The position numbers and the translations under genes were made by a program. DNA of 64,000 nt from Marsupella aquatica (Eukaryota; Marchantiophyta). The stretch covers positions 2,852,001 to 2,916,000 of the forward strand of contig OZ316893.1 in assembly GCA_973895155.1 (NCBI GenBank), in the 5' to 3' direction. Positions 1-10,996 of this stretch are shown here, piece by piece. The notes beneath the pieces were generated by a model, which was not told the DNA's origin, did not search any database, and saw only the letters and a list, made by a program, of their open reading frames with translations. Every line of letters begins with the position of its first letter. Position 1 is the stretch's first letter.

Positions 1-3000
1 GAGCCCGGGGAGGAGGGGGTTTGTGCCTTAGCAACTGTCATCGAGGAGGGCATTGAGCAAGCCTGCGATACGGAGGTTGAGGTTGTTACAGGTTGACCAG
101 TTTGGTTCTCCTTCTTCGTTTGCACAAACAACCTTGTGTAGGTATCTTGTTGATCCAAGGATAGAGAGCTCTTGTGCGACATTTTCGGACGCTCCAGCTG
201 TAGAGAATTCTTCTTGTTCGCACTGAGCCGAGAAGACTGAATTGGTGAATCCATATGGGGGCCACCAGATTTGGATTGGGAGGAAGTATCCATGCGCTGA
301 TGCTTCGCTTTAAGGGTCGGAGATTGGGTCGGAGATTTCGACCTCTGAAGAGGTTGGGAAAAACTCCCCAGGGGCTTTCTACATAATTCCGGACCAGCAG
401 CAACAGAATACCTCCTGGAACGCGACAAAGTATTCTCACCGGCTGCCTCAGCGCCACCAACTGAAGAAGGTCTGCTTGAGCTCAACGACAAGGGACTCCG
501 GCCTAACTCAGGTGGAGCAACTACTGAAATCCTCCTTAAGGTTGACAAGGGAATTGCACGTGATTCAGGGGCTGCAGTTGAAATTCTCCTTGGGGAGCTC
601 TTGTGGTCGGACAAGTCCGTGGAAAGAAGCTTCTGTTTCTCGATTTGGGAAATCAATGCAGACGGCTTTGGAAGAGTGTCGCTCGAACTTATCACCCGCA
701 TAGTGACTGACGATCTGCTCGAGTTCTTAGAATTGGAGGAAGTCTCGTGCCCACCGGGCGACGCCGGTATCTTGTTCCTGTTCACGGCAGGAGGACGAGG
801 CTTGTTCTCCTGAGAGGAATCGAGCAGAGATTTTACAATCGAATCACGCCGACAGGACTGCGTGCCTCTGGAGGCATTGTGCTTATCTCTTAAGCCAGCG
901 CTGAGCACTTTATCTGAGAGCAAAGACTTCCCGATCTCTGGCTCATCACTCTGGCTCTGTCCAAGTAGGTCTCTGGCAACAGCTGGGTATCGAGCAGAAC
1001 CGCCAACTGGCCTTCTAAGTGTTTGCGAAGAATCTACTCTACCACGAGTCCCGTTGGACTCGAAGGCTGCCGGTGCAATTTTTGTTTCCAACTCCTTTCG
1101 AGCTGAGAGGGAAGTCCGCTTTGCGCCCTGCTTAATCAATTGACGACGAGGAGATTCGCCAGAATCCATCTCTACACCGTTTCCCAGAAAATCCTCCGAG
1201 TGCTCCAATCGGCTGGGGAACCCATTTTCTCCCTGCTGCTGCATCTGCTGGACTGATTCGGTGGAATCTCTTGCAATCCGTTTGGAATCTGTGGCCTCTT
1301 TGCTTTGAGTCCCACGAATACTTGGGTCCTCGCCAGCTATCCTTAGCTCCCCGGTGCTATACAGCTCCCGTTTCGTTTGCGACAACGATGTGGTCGAGTG
1401 AGTGACGTCTTCATTGCCATTGATAGGTGAAAGAGCCGCACGGAATGATGCAGTAAAACTTTCGTGTCTACCTACCCGATTACCATTGCTCGATGCCGAG
1501 GGATTCTCAGGCTCGTCAGCGGGCTGTCTCACGACAGCGAGATTTAAACGAGATAAAGCAGCGGACCGTGAGAGACTTGGAGGTGCTGTTGGTCTGGGAG
1601 TAACAACTACCTGTGGCCCCATGTTTGAGCCTCTTCTCCGATTATCAAGATAATTCTCCATCGTCGCAGAAATCGTTACAGTGGAAGGAGAGGCATTCCC
1701 TTCACCGATGGTGGAGAAACCGTTGTACTGTGGTAGGAGCCGAGAGATTGGCAGTGATGGAGACCCAGGCATGCTGCTGGCAGGACTGTTACTTGACTCA
1801 TCATCTAGCTCGTGATCTCCGACACGGACCTGGTCACGGTTCATATCGTCATAGGTCTCCGTTACCCGTTCAGCCTTGGTGTTATCGAAATGTCGAGAGA
1901 GAGGCCATCTTCCAGTACCAGTGGTCCTCGTTGTCTCCCCGGCTGAGCTTCTTTTATGATCGGTAGTCCGCAGCTGATCTGGGGCATTGGAATGGAATTG
2001 CAGCTTCAATTTCTGAATGCGTTCTTTGATGATTCGATCTGTTTCTTCAGCCAAGTAAGAGACCACCAGTCTGTCGCTTTCGGGAGAGTATTCGTTTGTG
2101 GTCTGGTCCGTGACTATTGGCTTAGGAGCGGTCCATTGGTCACGGACCACAGCTGTGCTTGTCAATCCCCTCCAAATTGCGGGCGCTTCCTTGACTACGG
2201 CGTGATCACTCTTAGCGACACCTGAACCCTCCTGAGAACCATTCACACAATTACAAAGAGCTGACAATGAATATCCTCACATCAACGATTCCTCACAAAT
2301 GCATCCTTTTCGCAAGTTTCCCGGTACACCAACATACCGTGGAAAATTCGTCACACCTCAAACCGAGGCTCAGTTAAGCATGTTACATGCAAGTTGGCGA
2401 CCATCACATCACAAGAAATAGCCTCAGGAGTAATGATAAGAGCTCGTGGCAGTCCGCTCATCAGTGTCAACACCCTGGATCCAAAAGCGCTTTTGGATCC
2501 ACGTAACATTTGTCATTCACTATCTCCGTAATATAGTGAATATTACTAATAACAAGAACAGGTCGTCGTTATGAAGTTGCTCTGATGTAAGCATTGTCTA
2601 TTGGGAACAACTGTCTAAACAGTAGGTTGCCGTGAAGATATTGGTCAGAAGTCACGTGCACTGTGGATGTCTCTCAAGAATGCTCACTTTCCATCTCTAG
2701 AGAGAATTTTGAGAATTTTGAGAATTTTGGCTCTAAGTGCAACCTCCAAGCACAAACTAAAATATAATTATCGAGTTCGGAATGTTGTGAAAGAGTCAGT
2801 TTAGAGAGCAGGTAAGAGGCACCTTGAAGGATGCAGACAGATGAGCATGATTTAAGGATCGGAGACGACGTATAGCAGCTGCGCTGCTCGGGATTCTTGT
2901 CGTGTCCGCGGAATCCATTGAAGGGGTGCGAATGCGCCGCACAGACTCTCCTCTCCGGGCCGGCGACTCAGCGGGGCTCTGGATTGCTCTTCGAGGACTA

Positions 3001-4155
3001 TCTGCGCCTCCAAATCTCCCTGATCGCCCGTTCATAGATCCATTCTGGAACAGAGCCAGCACAGATATTTACGCTTTAGGATTACCACGACTATAGCTAA
3101 TTAAGAGAGTGAATAAACGATAGAACTTCAATTGGCGTCTTGAAACTTACGACGATCCTGTAAAGCAAAGCAGAGAAGGAACAGAGAGACGGCTGGAAGC
3201 GAATGAGCTCTACCGGATGCCATCTGGAAGCGATAAGCCGCTTTAATTATGACATTCATCGATCCTTTGGTTTTATGCACTTCGGTGCAATAGACAATGT
3301 TAAAATTTTGTCCGGACCCCTGAAGTTCTCAAGAGGTTACAAACCAGTCCCAGTGGGAGTACGGGATAGAATACATGACTAAAGTTTGTCTGAGTACCTT
3401 TTCTTCAGCACTCGGATCAAGACTGTCGGAAATAATATATGCCAGACAGTAGTGAATATCTTTTGTATCAAACTAAAATCCAGTCATAGTTGCATTGGAC
3501 CAGGGAGCAACTGAGCCATTCATGAAGACTTGACCCGACGAGGTTACTTATTAGGGAGTATTATTCTAGTTCAAGAAGACGGCAACAGGAAATTCATGGA
3601 CAGAGTTGTGAACGATCTGGTGAGGGTTCTTCTGACTGAACACCGGTCACTAGTAAGGCAGGAAGGGAGACATCACCAATGGAGAAGGAACGGTAGATCA
3701 ACAAAGCGCATAGTCTATAACAGTCTTCCAACATTCACTACTAAACTGCAGAATCAAATTGAGAATCACATCAACGAACACTAACTTGACAACCAAATCA
3801 ACAGGAAGCGAGGCACGCACTAATATAGTCGGCCTCCCATTTAGAGCGCGGATGTGTGTGAAATGGTTCGCACCTGTATTGATAGCCGGTCATTACTGGA
3901 CAAATTCTGTGAACCACTCGACCCACTGCTTGACATGTGATCTTCCCTGGAAACCCACGTCAACTTCGTTCGAGCCGCGTCCAATGACAAATCTGGCTCG
4001 CTGGTCCTGGACTCCTTCAGCCTTCTCAAATTGCCCTTGACGCTAGCAAACGAGCCATTTCGGCACGGGCTTCCATCGAAATTTGACTCTGTCCACCAGA
4101 GTGCACCAGTGAACGGGTCCCTGGGACTCTCCAAAGCGCTCGGACTCTCCAACAT
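1..4155 (-). CDS. Large Ser/Pro-rich protein of unknown function, 5' part (runs off left edge)
   Basis: Function not recognised. I read three exons on the minus strand: 4155-3874 (94 codons from ATG, donor CAG|GTGCGA), 3044-2823 (74 codons, acceptor TTCCAG|AAT, donor AAG|GTGCCT) and 2231-1 (acceptor TTCTCAG|GAG), which stays open for 743 codons and leaves the window. All junctions are phase 0, giving about 911 visible residues. The protein is rich in Ser, Pro, Arg and SP/TP pairs (SPRR, SPAR in exon 2). The start of exon 3 has a charged stretch ending KERIQKLKLQF, possibly a short helix. Near the left edge (about 590-370) an Arg-Arg-[Ile/Tyr]-Ser motif followed by Ala-Pro-Glu recurs three times. 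Such composition suits a largely disordered phosphoprotein, for example a cytoskeleton-associated one, but no domain supports that. The first ATG is uncertain because an extra exon may lie upstream. The coding call is good: chance would not keep 2.2 kb open. Confidence 0.75.
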
Positions 4156-4501
4156 GATGTAGTAGAATTAGGAATCTAACAATAAATTGTTGTTATGCTG
4201 CCTCTCCGTGTTCACAAATTTCTAGTAAATGAAATGAAACAAGTTCCTATGGCCTGTAGGAATCACTCTACTTGTTCATCGTTAGTACTACATGGCATTT
4301 CTCTGAGGATCAATGTCAACCAAGTCCCAGATGCAGGGTCGCTAGACCCTAATGAGTTACCTATCCTCTGCTATGTGTGACTTTGGCACAAAATTGAGGA
4401 TGTATCATATAGCCTGTGCCCAATTTGAATGTTCGTCGGACAGGCGCACCTCCACGGCTCACACTCTCTGCTTCAACGTCCTCAATCCTGGTACCTGCGT
4501 C

Positions 4502-4610
4502 TCCGCGCTCATTTGATCTTGATTTGGTGTGCACGATACAGCCTGGTTCGCCATCTATTGCAGCGGCCGGAATGCTCTTCCTGGTCAGCTCTCTAGAGTA
4601 GTAGTACAGC
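4502..4610 (-). other. Possible extra 5' exon of the gene at 1-4155
   Basis: Read on the minus strand, an acceptor-like TTTGTATTGCAG ends at about 4611 and is followed by an open stretch encoding a Tyr-Tyr-Tyr-Ser-Arg-Glu-Leu-containing peptide. It reaches a donor-like GCAG|GTACCAG near 4502. It could be an upstream exon or 5' UTR exon of the neighbouring Ser/Pro-rich gene. Nothing else confirms it. Confidence 0.25.
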
Positions 4611-7092
4611 CTGCAATACAAACAGACATGTTCCGCTATCACTGAATTTCTCGTCGAGCGTTATGCTTCCTCCTCCATGTTCCCCGCCCTTCACCTTCGC
4701 TCTCTAGTTGCGTGCTATAATAACGAAGAAAGCGAAACAAAAAATGTGCTTTCAAGCAATCAATTCATCCCTCGGTCCCCTTCCTCCGGTAGTACTTACT
4801 CCGTCTCTGTCTATGTCAGGTGGTATTTATTCATTGATCCTGCTGCGTTCTCTCTTTTACCGTATACGTTCCATAAATGAGCCAACCATACTCAACTAAA
4901 AAGCATGGCAAGGCTATCAAAAGCGGCCAGAGTATCGTAATAGAAAATGGCAACAAGAAGAAAAAGAAACGGAAAAAAAAACACCTAACGAACTCCGAAA
5001 TAAAGACTAACCACAGCGTAGCGCCAACCGCCAACTAGTGCATCGCACGGGAGACATGCCTTCGTTATCTACAGAAGTGAGACACAGAACCACTCGATCG
5101 ATGATGACTTACTTCTGTAGGACCAACTTCATCGTCTCTGCGTTACTTACCACGTCCTTAAGAGATTTAGACAATTATTGGTTTAGAATACCACTTTTCG
5201 AGCGAGAGGACGAACGTGTGCCACTTAATCTTCTACGAAAGTGGCAACTAAAAGCATCAAAAGCAGCATCGAAGTAACTCGAGCAGCATTTAGATGTCTC
5301 GGAGGAGAAGCAGCATCCGGTGAGAAGCAGCATCCGGTGAGAGCTCCAAGACGAGGAATTATGCTGATTTAAAAGCCATCTACTCTCGCTACTGTAACCG
5401 ACCGACTTGCGGTCACGGATGAGGCAACCTCAATTATTGTCTTAAATTCCCGATAAGGCTCGTTCCGTTCATCAAATTCAAAAAACAAAATTGCTGGAAT
5501 CTGCTGACGAAAGTTCGGAAAACCTCTGCTAGCTCTCAAATTGCAACTGGTTGGCGATTTGAGCTCCACTTACGCTATTAACCATAGTTTTGGCCTGGCT
5601 AGGACCTTCTGTCTATGCTTTCAACTGCATTATTTACAACAAGCTACGCCAACAGTGTCTTTGGAAACGGAAGCCCGACCGGACCCGACCCCGCCCCGCC
5701 TGTGATGGCTAGCATGCCTGCTGCTACTGTGATGGCCTCTAGCTTGCGACCTGCCTGCCTGCTCATCTCCCGTCGATCTCTCAAATCGAAGCTACGAAAC
5801 GGAAAGAAAAGAAAAGATTGCCTCCTTTTGCAGAGCGGACAACACAAGAAGTGTGCACGGTTAAACTCCTAAACTTCCATCATCACAATCGAAAGGTAAA
5901 GCCGGATGGTGTTGCGAAACTCATTCTTCCTAGAAAATTGGAGCCTATCTGGTTGGTGGTAGGAATCCGCAGCTTCTGAAGCTCAAGCCGTGCGTAATGT
6001 TCAGCCTTTTCCCGTGACAATAGAAGCTCGGTTCTCTAAAGCTTACTTCGAGCAGCTTGCGAAGGATTGAAGCAGCCTTTGTCCGAATTCTCTCGATTGA
6101 AATTAAAGCGGGGTGTTCTCAAATTCTAAATAATTCTTCGTTCGAAATTAAAGAAAATATGTGTACGAATTCTCTTGATTGAAATTGAAGCGGGGTGATT
6201 CTGGTCTGACCGCAGAACTCGACTAAAGCGTGGGGTGGACCAGATGTGGATTGGGTCAACCATGGTTAGAGAATTGAGCCTGTTCCAATGTGTTTCAAGT
6301 TTCAAGATCACACAAGCCCAATGAACTTCTTGCCTTGACCATAGAAAGCCTCGAAAGAAATCAACGAGCACCAATTTTACGTCAAATTAGAGCTTTCCAT
6401 CTTCTGATTATTCCAAATAGTAAATTGTGATCTGGTTGAAAGGGCTACTCTCCAGATCTGATGGCTCTCCTTAAGTTTAGGGAGATCTGACCGTGAATAT
6501 CAATAAGTGAGAAATACAATGACAGCAATTACCTCTCAAGGGATAGACAGCTTTACCTCCGTTTTACACATATTAAAAGAAAGGTGACAGAGGTCATGAC
6601 ATAACGCCTTAGCCATGTTTTCCTTTCCATTTTGTACTAACCTGTCCCAAAAATTGATCTACATTTGTAAGCAGTCCCCCAAACTATTTAATTGTCAACT
6701 AAACTGCTTTCAGAACACATTAGTGAAAAATCTTAATCTGCACTGGTGTAGAGAACCAAGATAATAGCGGGACTACGTACAGTAGGCTGCAGTCTCTTAA
6801 GAGGGTCAGCCCTCAGCAGAACATTAGATGGAAGGAGACTCAGGACAGCCCTCAAAAGGGCAGATCCAAGCAGAGACAGGATGTTAAGGGAGCCATCTTG
6901 CAATGGCTGTTCACTGGTTTGATTAGGTGCGGTCATGAGCCCATGGCCGCCCAGCGCTTGTCGCCCTCTTAGTTTTGCTTGGGCGGTTTTTGCCCCCTTG
7001 CGTGGTATTGATGGCCTGGCACCCCCTTATTTCAAACCAAAAAATTAATTAATTAAATGGAATGTAATTAATATAAAACACTGCCAAAGCAC

Positions 7093-7270
7093 AAAAGATG
7101 TCATACAGAGGACAGGATACCAGAGGCAAGAAACCCAATAGAGTGAAGAAAAGATGTCATTCAGGGAGACAGGATACCAAAGGCAAGTAACCTCATGGAG
7201 GGAAGAAAAAATGGCATACAGGGACACTGCAGGATACCAAAGGCAAGAATCCTAAGAGAGGGGAGAAAAA
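7093..7270. repeat. Degenerate tandem repeat, three units of about 57-60 bp
   Basis: Three imperfect copies each contain 'ggcatacaggg...caggatacca' followed by 'aggcaag' and a GA-rich tail (gagtgaagaaaa, gagggaagaaaa, gaggggagaaaa). Purine-rich on the plus strand. No coding potential. Confidence 0.75.
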
Positions 7271-8420
7271 AAAGGGAAAAAAAAACACACGAGGACCACA
7301 TAGCCAACCAGCTATGTGGACAGCTACAAAAGAATTAAAGCCCTGCTAAATTAAAAACTTAGTAGAGCTCTATGGGGCTGAAGAAAGATGTCTGTTGCAA
7401 AAGAAGAATCATAAACACAACAAGTGACCTGCTTACTTTACCTATATGTGTATTTATGTGATAGACTAGTGTGTACAGAGGGTAGCTCGAACTTAAATAT
7501 GTTGATGGCATGAACTGCTCAGAGTCTTGATTCTATGCACAGGGGGCCACTTCCCCTATATTCAAGACACACTGTATCACTATAGCCCTCTCCACAAATA
7601 GCACTCTCCCTATGAATCAGAATGATATAATAAATTTGTGGAATTAGGGGAGGGGGGTCAAGAGACAGTGAGGATGGACCCCCACAATAGACCTAACTAA
7701 ACGACTCTGGCGGATTGACCAAGAAAGCTTCTTGACATCCAGAAATATCAGCATCATTTGGGATACCAAGGAACGGCTGGTGTTATTTGAGTAAAGTAAA
7801 TTGTTTCCAACAAGCCATACAAGTTTTGGCAGTTACATGAGCATGTTGTTGAATGTTGTAATCTAGTTATATGGGAACTTTGGTCTAGGATGAGGGGCTA
7901 GAACAACAGCTAGAATTAAAATAAAATTCTGGGATTCATTATAGTATTCTACAATGAATGTGAACTCCAATAAACAGATGTCTTGGACTACCGAATGCAA
8001 CTTTTTATCACTCTTCCAGTATTCAAGGCAGTTCTTGGTTTCAGTTAGTTTTGATCTTGGACAGTTGTCAGTTTTATCCTTTCCTCTGGGCTAGAATGAC
8101 TTTTTCACATATACCACAATAAACAAGAATAAGGGTACACCTGCCTTGTTTCTACTTCATGGACAGCTCTTGTTTACCTGGGATTTATGGTAGTGCCTTT
8201 TAAACTTACCTTCATTACCACATGTTTCTCCTTTTATACTTACTTTCATTCAATCTAAACTCTAAATAACAAATTGGTTGTAATTACATCACACAAGTTT
8301 ATCGGACGACAAATTAGAACCCTGGAGAAAAGGACCTATATCTGGAAAAGAACATCCCAATTGACCATATCATGTACTTACTAGGAGAAAAGGACCTCCA
8401 TATCAAATGATTGATCAAAA

Positions 8421-8821
8421 GTTGCTTTAAGGCTACAATGTAGAGTCAAAGATTTTAATGAAAAATGCACAATCATGCAATATTCATTTTCAGTGAGTTG
8501 TTCTTGGGAAAGTGAAGCCCACATGGACCTCCATGTTGGACATAGAGCTCCTGGGGACAACATTTTGGTGGTTCGTGTGAGTTTTGGGCTTATAACTTGA
8601 TGAATATGAGTCTTGAGATAGTTGCTTTAAGGCTACAATGTAGAGTCAAAGATTTTAATGAAAAATGCACAATCATGCAATATTCATTTTCAGTGAGTTC
8701 TTCTTGGGGAAAGTGAAGCCCACATGGACCTCCATGTTGGACATAGAGCTCCTGGGGACAACATTTTGGTGGTTCGTGTTAGTTTTGGGCTTATAACTTG
8801 ATGAATATGAGTCTTAAGATA
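8421..8821. repeat. Near-identical tandem duplication of a 200-bp unit
   Basis: Unit 1 is 8421-8620 and unit 2 is 8621-8821, both starting gttgctttaaggctacaatg. By eye the copies differ at only a few places, including one extra G in unit 2 and single-base changes near the end. The head-to-tail arrangement and high identity indicate a recent duplication. The minus-strand open frame at 8381-8563 lies in unit 1 and is not otherwise supported. Confidence 0.92.
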
Positions 8822-9594
8822 ATTTTTGTTTTCACCTGCAAACAGAGAAGGAGGAGATACAAAAAAAACAAAAGCCCAAATATTTCATATTAACACAATG
8901 AAAATTAATCTGATAAATTTTATCCATCCGCATTCTATGATAAACAACTCAACTAAAATGGCCAAAGATTCACTGTCACTTTGATAGAAGTGTAGCTTAC
9001 CTACTCCTCTAACACATACTCAAAACAAAACAAAAAATATTTGAATTTATGAACATCAAGTTATTACAATTAAAGTCAAATTTTCATAAATGTGGGCCAT
9101 GGGGGTCTCCAAAGACCAATGTTGTGGCCCATGGGAGCATCATTTTCTGTTCTTGGAGGTTGTGAGATGGAGAACAGAGGGTTCACGCACCAAAAGGACG
9201 CCTCGTCGGGTCATGGGATGGATGTTGGTTTCCATTGCTAGGAGGGTGCCACATCAAGGCCAGACAAGTAAAATGTATATATGTAGATGGGTTTCATCTT
9301 AATTAGTAATCCACTTCCACTTTCATCAATATTGAAAAGATAGATGGGAAGAAACTTGGACGGAAATAGTGCCAATTGAGAGCCAAGGTAATTTGATAAA
9401 TAATACTATACCCATTCTGAGTAACTCTTCTTTACCAACTGATCCATGAATTGATCCATAATTATTTGCCTTGAAACATTTCACAGACTGAGGTCAAATA
9501 GATGAACAGTATGTACAACTAGCCTGAGCAGCCTTGAGGGGGAACAAAGCCCAAATTAACCATCAGTTGATTATTACTCCACTCTGCTAGTACC

Positions 9595-10996
9595 ATGACA
9601 ATTGTAGTTGGGAGTTTGAAACTCCAACCAAGTTGTACAACTTCAAGTGTATCAGGATGTCAATCTGATGAGTTATGGAGATCAAGGAAACCTAGAAATA
9701 AGAAAAGTTTGACAACAATAAGCTTTCTTACATGCTCTCATTTTCAAGAGAAATTACTTTCAGAATTACAGTTAGGAGTTCCAGTAGCCTGCCACCAAAG
9801 GTATCAGAAACACCGATCAAGGGTAAATTGTGTACAATCAGCAGGGCAATCAGGCCTTGCCAAAAAGCTGCAAGATTTGCCAGACTCTCTTTCATTTGAT
9901 GGCAGTATACTTGGAAGATGTCTTAAAATGACTACTTCTCTAATAAGGGCCAGGCGGAAAAGTGGTCACAATGAAAGTGTTGATGATGACATTGACAATG
10001 GTATCAAAACCGAACGTAGAGGAGAGTTGGAATTTTGCCCTAAAAAATCTGGCCGGGGATCTGGCTCACGGAAAGACACCATTGAAATTGCAAATGAGGT
10101 ATATAAGATGTTTTCTCAGTGATTCTCTACTTACAGACTTCATTTGTAGTATGGGAATCATGATGCATTCTTACAACAAACACTCAAATTGCCCTTGACT
10201 TTGACAATCCTACACAGTTTAGAATCATGTGTTAAAACATTTGAAGAAAGCTTTGGCATTTACTTTTCAAAATGAACGGATTATGATTGAAGATGGAGGA
10301 GTTGTTACAGCATTGAAACGTTCACAATATCATGAATGGATTTTGTCACCAGAGTTTAACGTGATGTCATGCACAACCATAAACCATTTTTGGAAGCAAT
10401 GCAATTTGAATGGACAATCTCTCACAAATTCCACTAACACCTTGTGCTATGAACTTTTGCAGTCTGGGTATGTGATCAAAGTTAGTAGGGATTTGATGAG
10501 TGCATTCCAGTATGTGGAGAAAATGAAACGTGCTCGATTGAGAGAGTTATCGGAAACTCTATGTCAAGTGGCTTATGCATGCCTTTTCTTTTCATGTGTG
10601 AAAGGCGTTGTAACCCCTCTTGTAGAAATATTCAAAACTCAGCCTCCCAGTTGGGGCAAGCTAATCATGGTTTTGGGTGCATTCGATGCATTCGCAATTA
10701 CATACTTGGCATTAAAAGCATCGCAGCCATTGGAAAGACTCTCATCCCTTGCAACGGAATGTGAGACTGAGTCAAATATGATGGGAAGTATAGAAAAGGA
10801 GGAGGAATACATGCTGGCACTGGCATTAGATCTTGTTAGGCTATTTCGCAGACTTCGGAACTTAGCATTAGGCACAGCTGTTACCCAATTTGCACATATC
10901 CTTCATACCATGCTCCAACTGAAAAAGTCATATCCAAATTTTGCCATCCACTTGATTAAGGTTTTTAATACCTGGCTTTCAACTCCATGGGTATAA
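9595..10996 (+). CDS. Unknown membrane protein, possibly plastid-targeted (two exons)
   Basis: Two exons joined by a 124-bp intron: 9595-10098 (168 codons, donor GAG|GTATAT) and 10223-10996 (acceptor TTTAG|AAT, ends TAA). Both junctions are phase 0, giving 425 residues. The first ~90 residues are rich in Ser, Thr, Lys and Arg and poor in acidic residues, with a V-N-C-V-Q-S-A stretch near residues 80-86 that resembles a chloroplast transit-peptide cleavage region. A basic and acidic linker follows (about 120-165). The second exon has hydrophobic stretches (LCQVAYACLFFSCVKGVV, then LIMVLGAFDAFAITYLAL) that look like one or two membrane segments, then an acidic helix (SIEKEEEYMLALALDLVRLFRRL) and a C-terminal helical tail. 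I do not recognise the family. Plastid location is inferred from composition only. The exon join is supported by phase and by stops closing the alternative reading. Confidence 0.65.

Larger units (their letters stand above)
4611..9594. other. Intergenic DNA with short repeats
   Basis: About 5 kb in which I find no credible gene. All open frames are short and show no family features. An 18-bp direct duplication (gaagcagcatccggtgag) lies at about 5308-5342. Two longer tandem repeats are listed separately. Around 6950-7050 a GC-rich stretch ends in an A-rich tail (aaaccaaaaaattaattaatt), which could be the 3' remnant of a retroposon, but no coding remnant is attached. Confidence 0.5.

Noticed and set aside
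3530-4040. Plus-strand frames at 3530-3784 and 3759-4040
   Set aside because: They overlap the minus-strand first exon and intron of the Ser/Pro-rich gene and have no family features.
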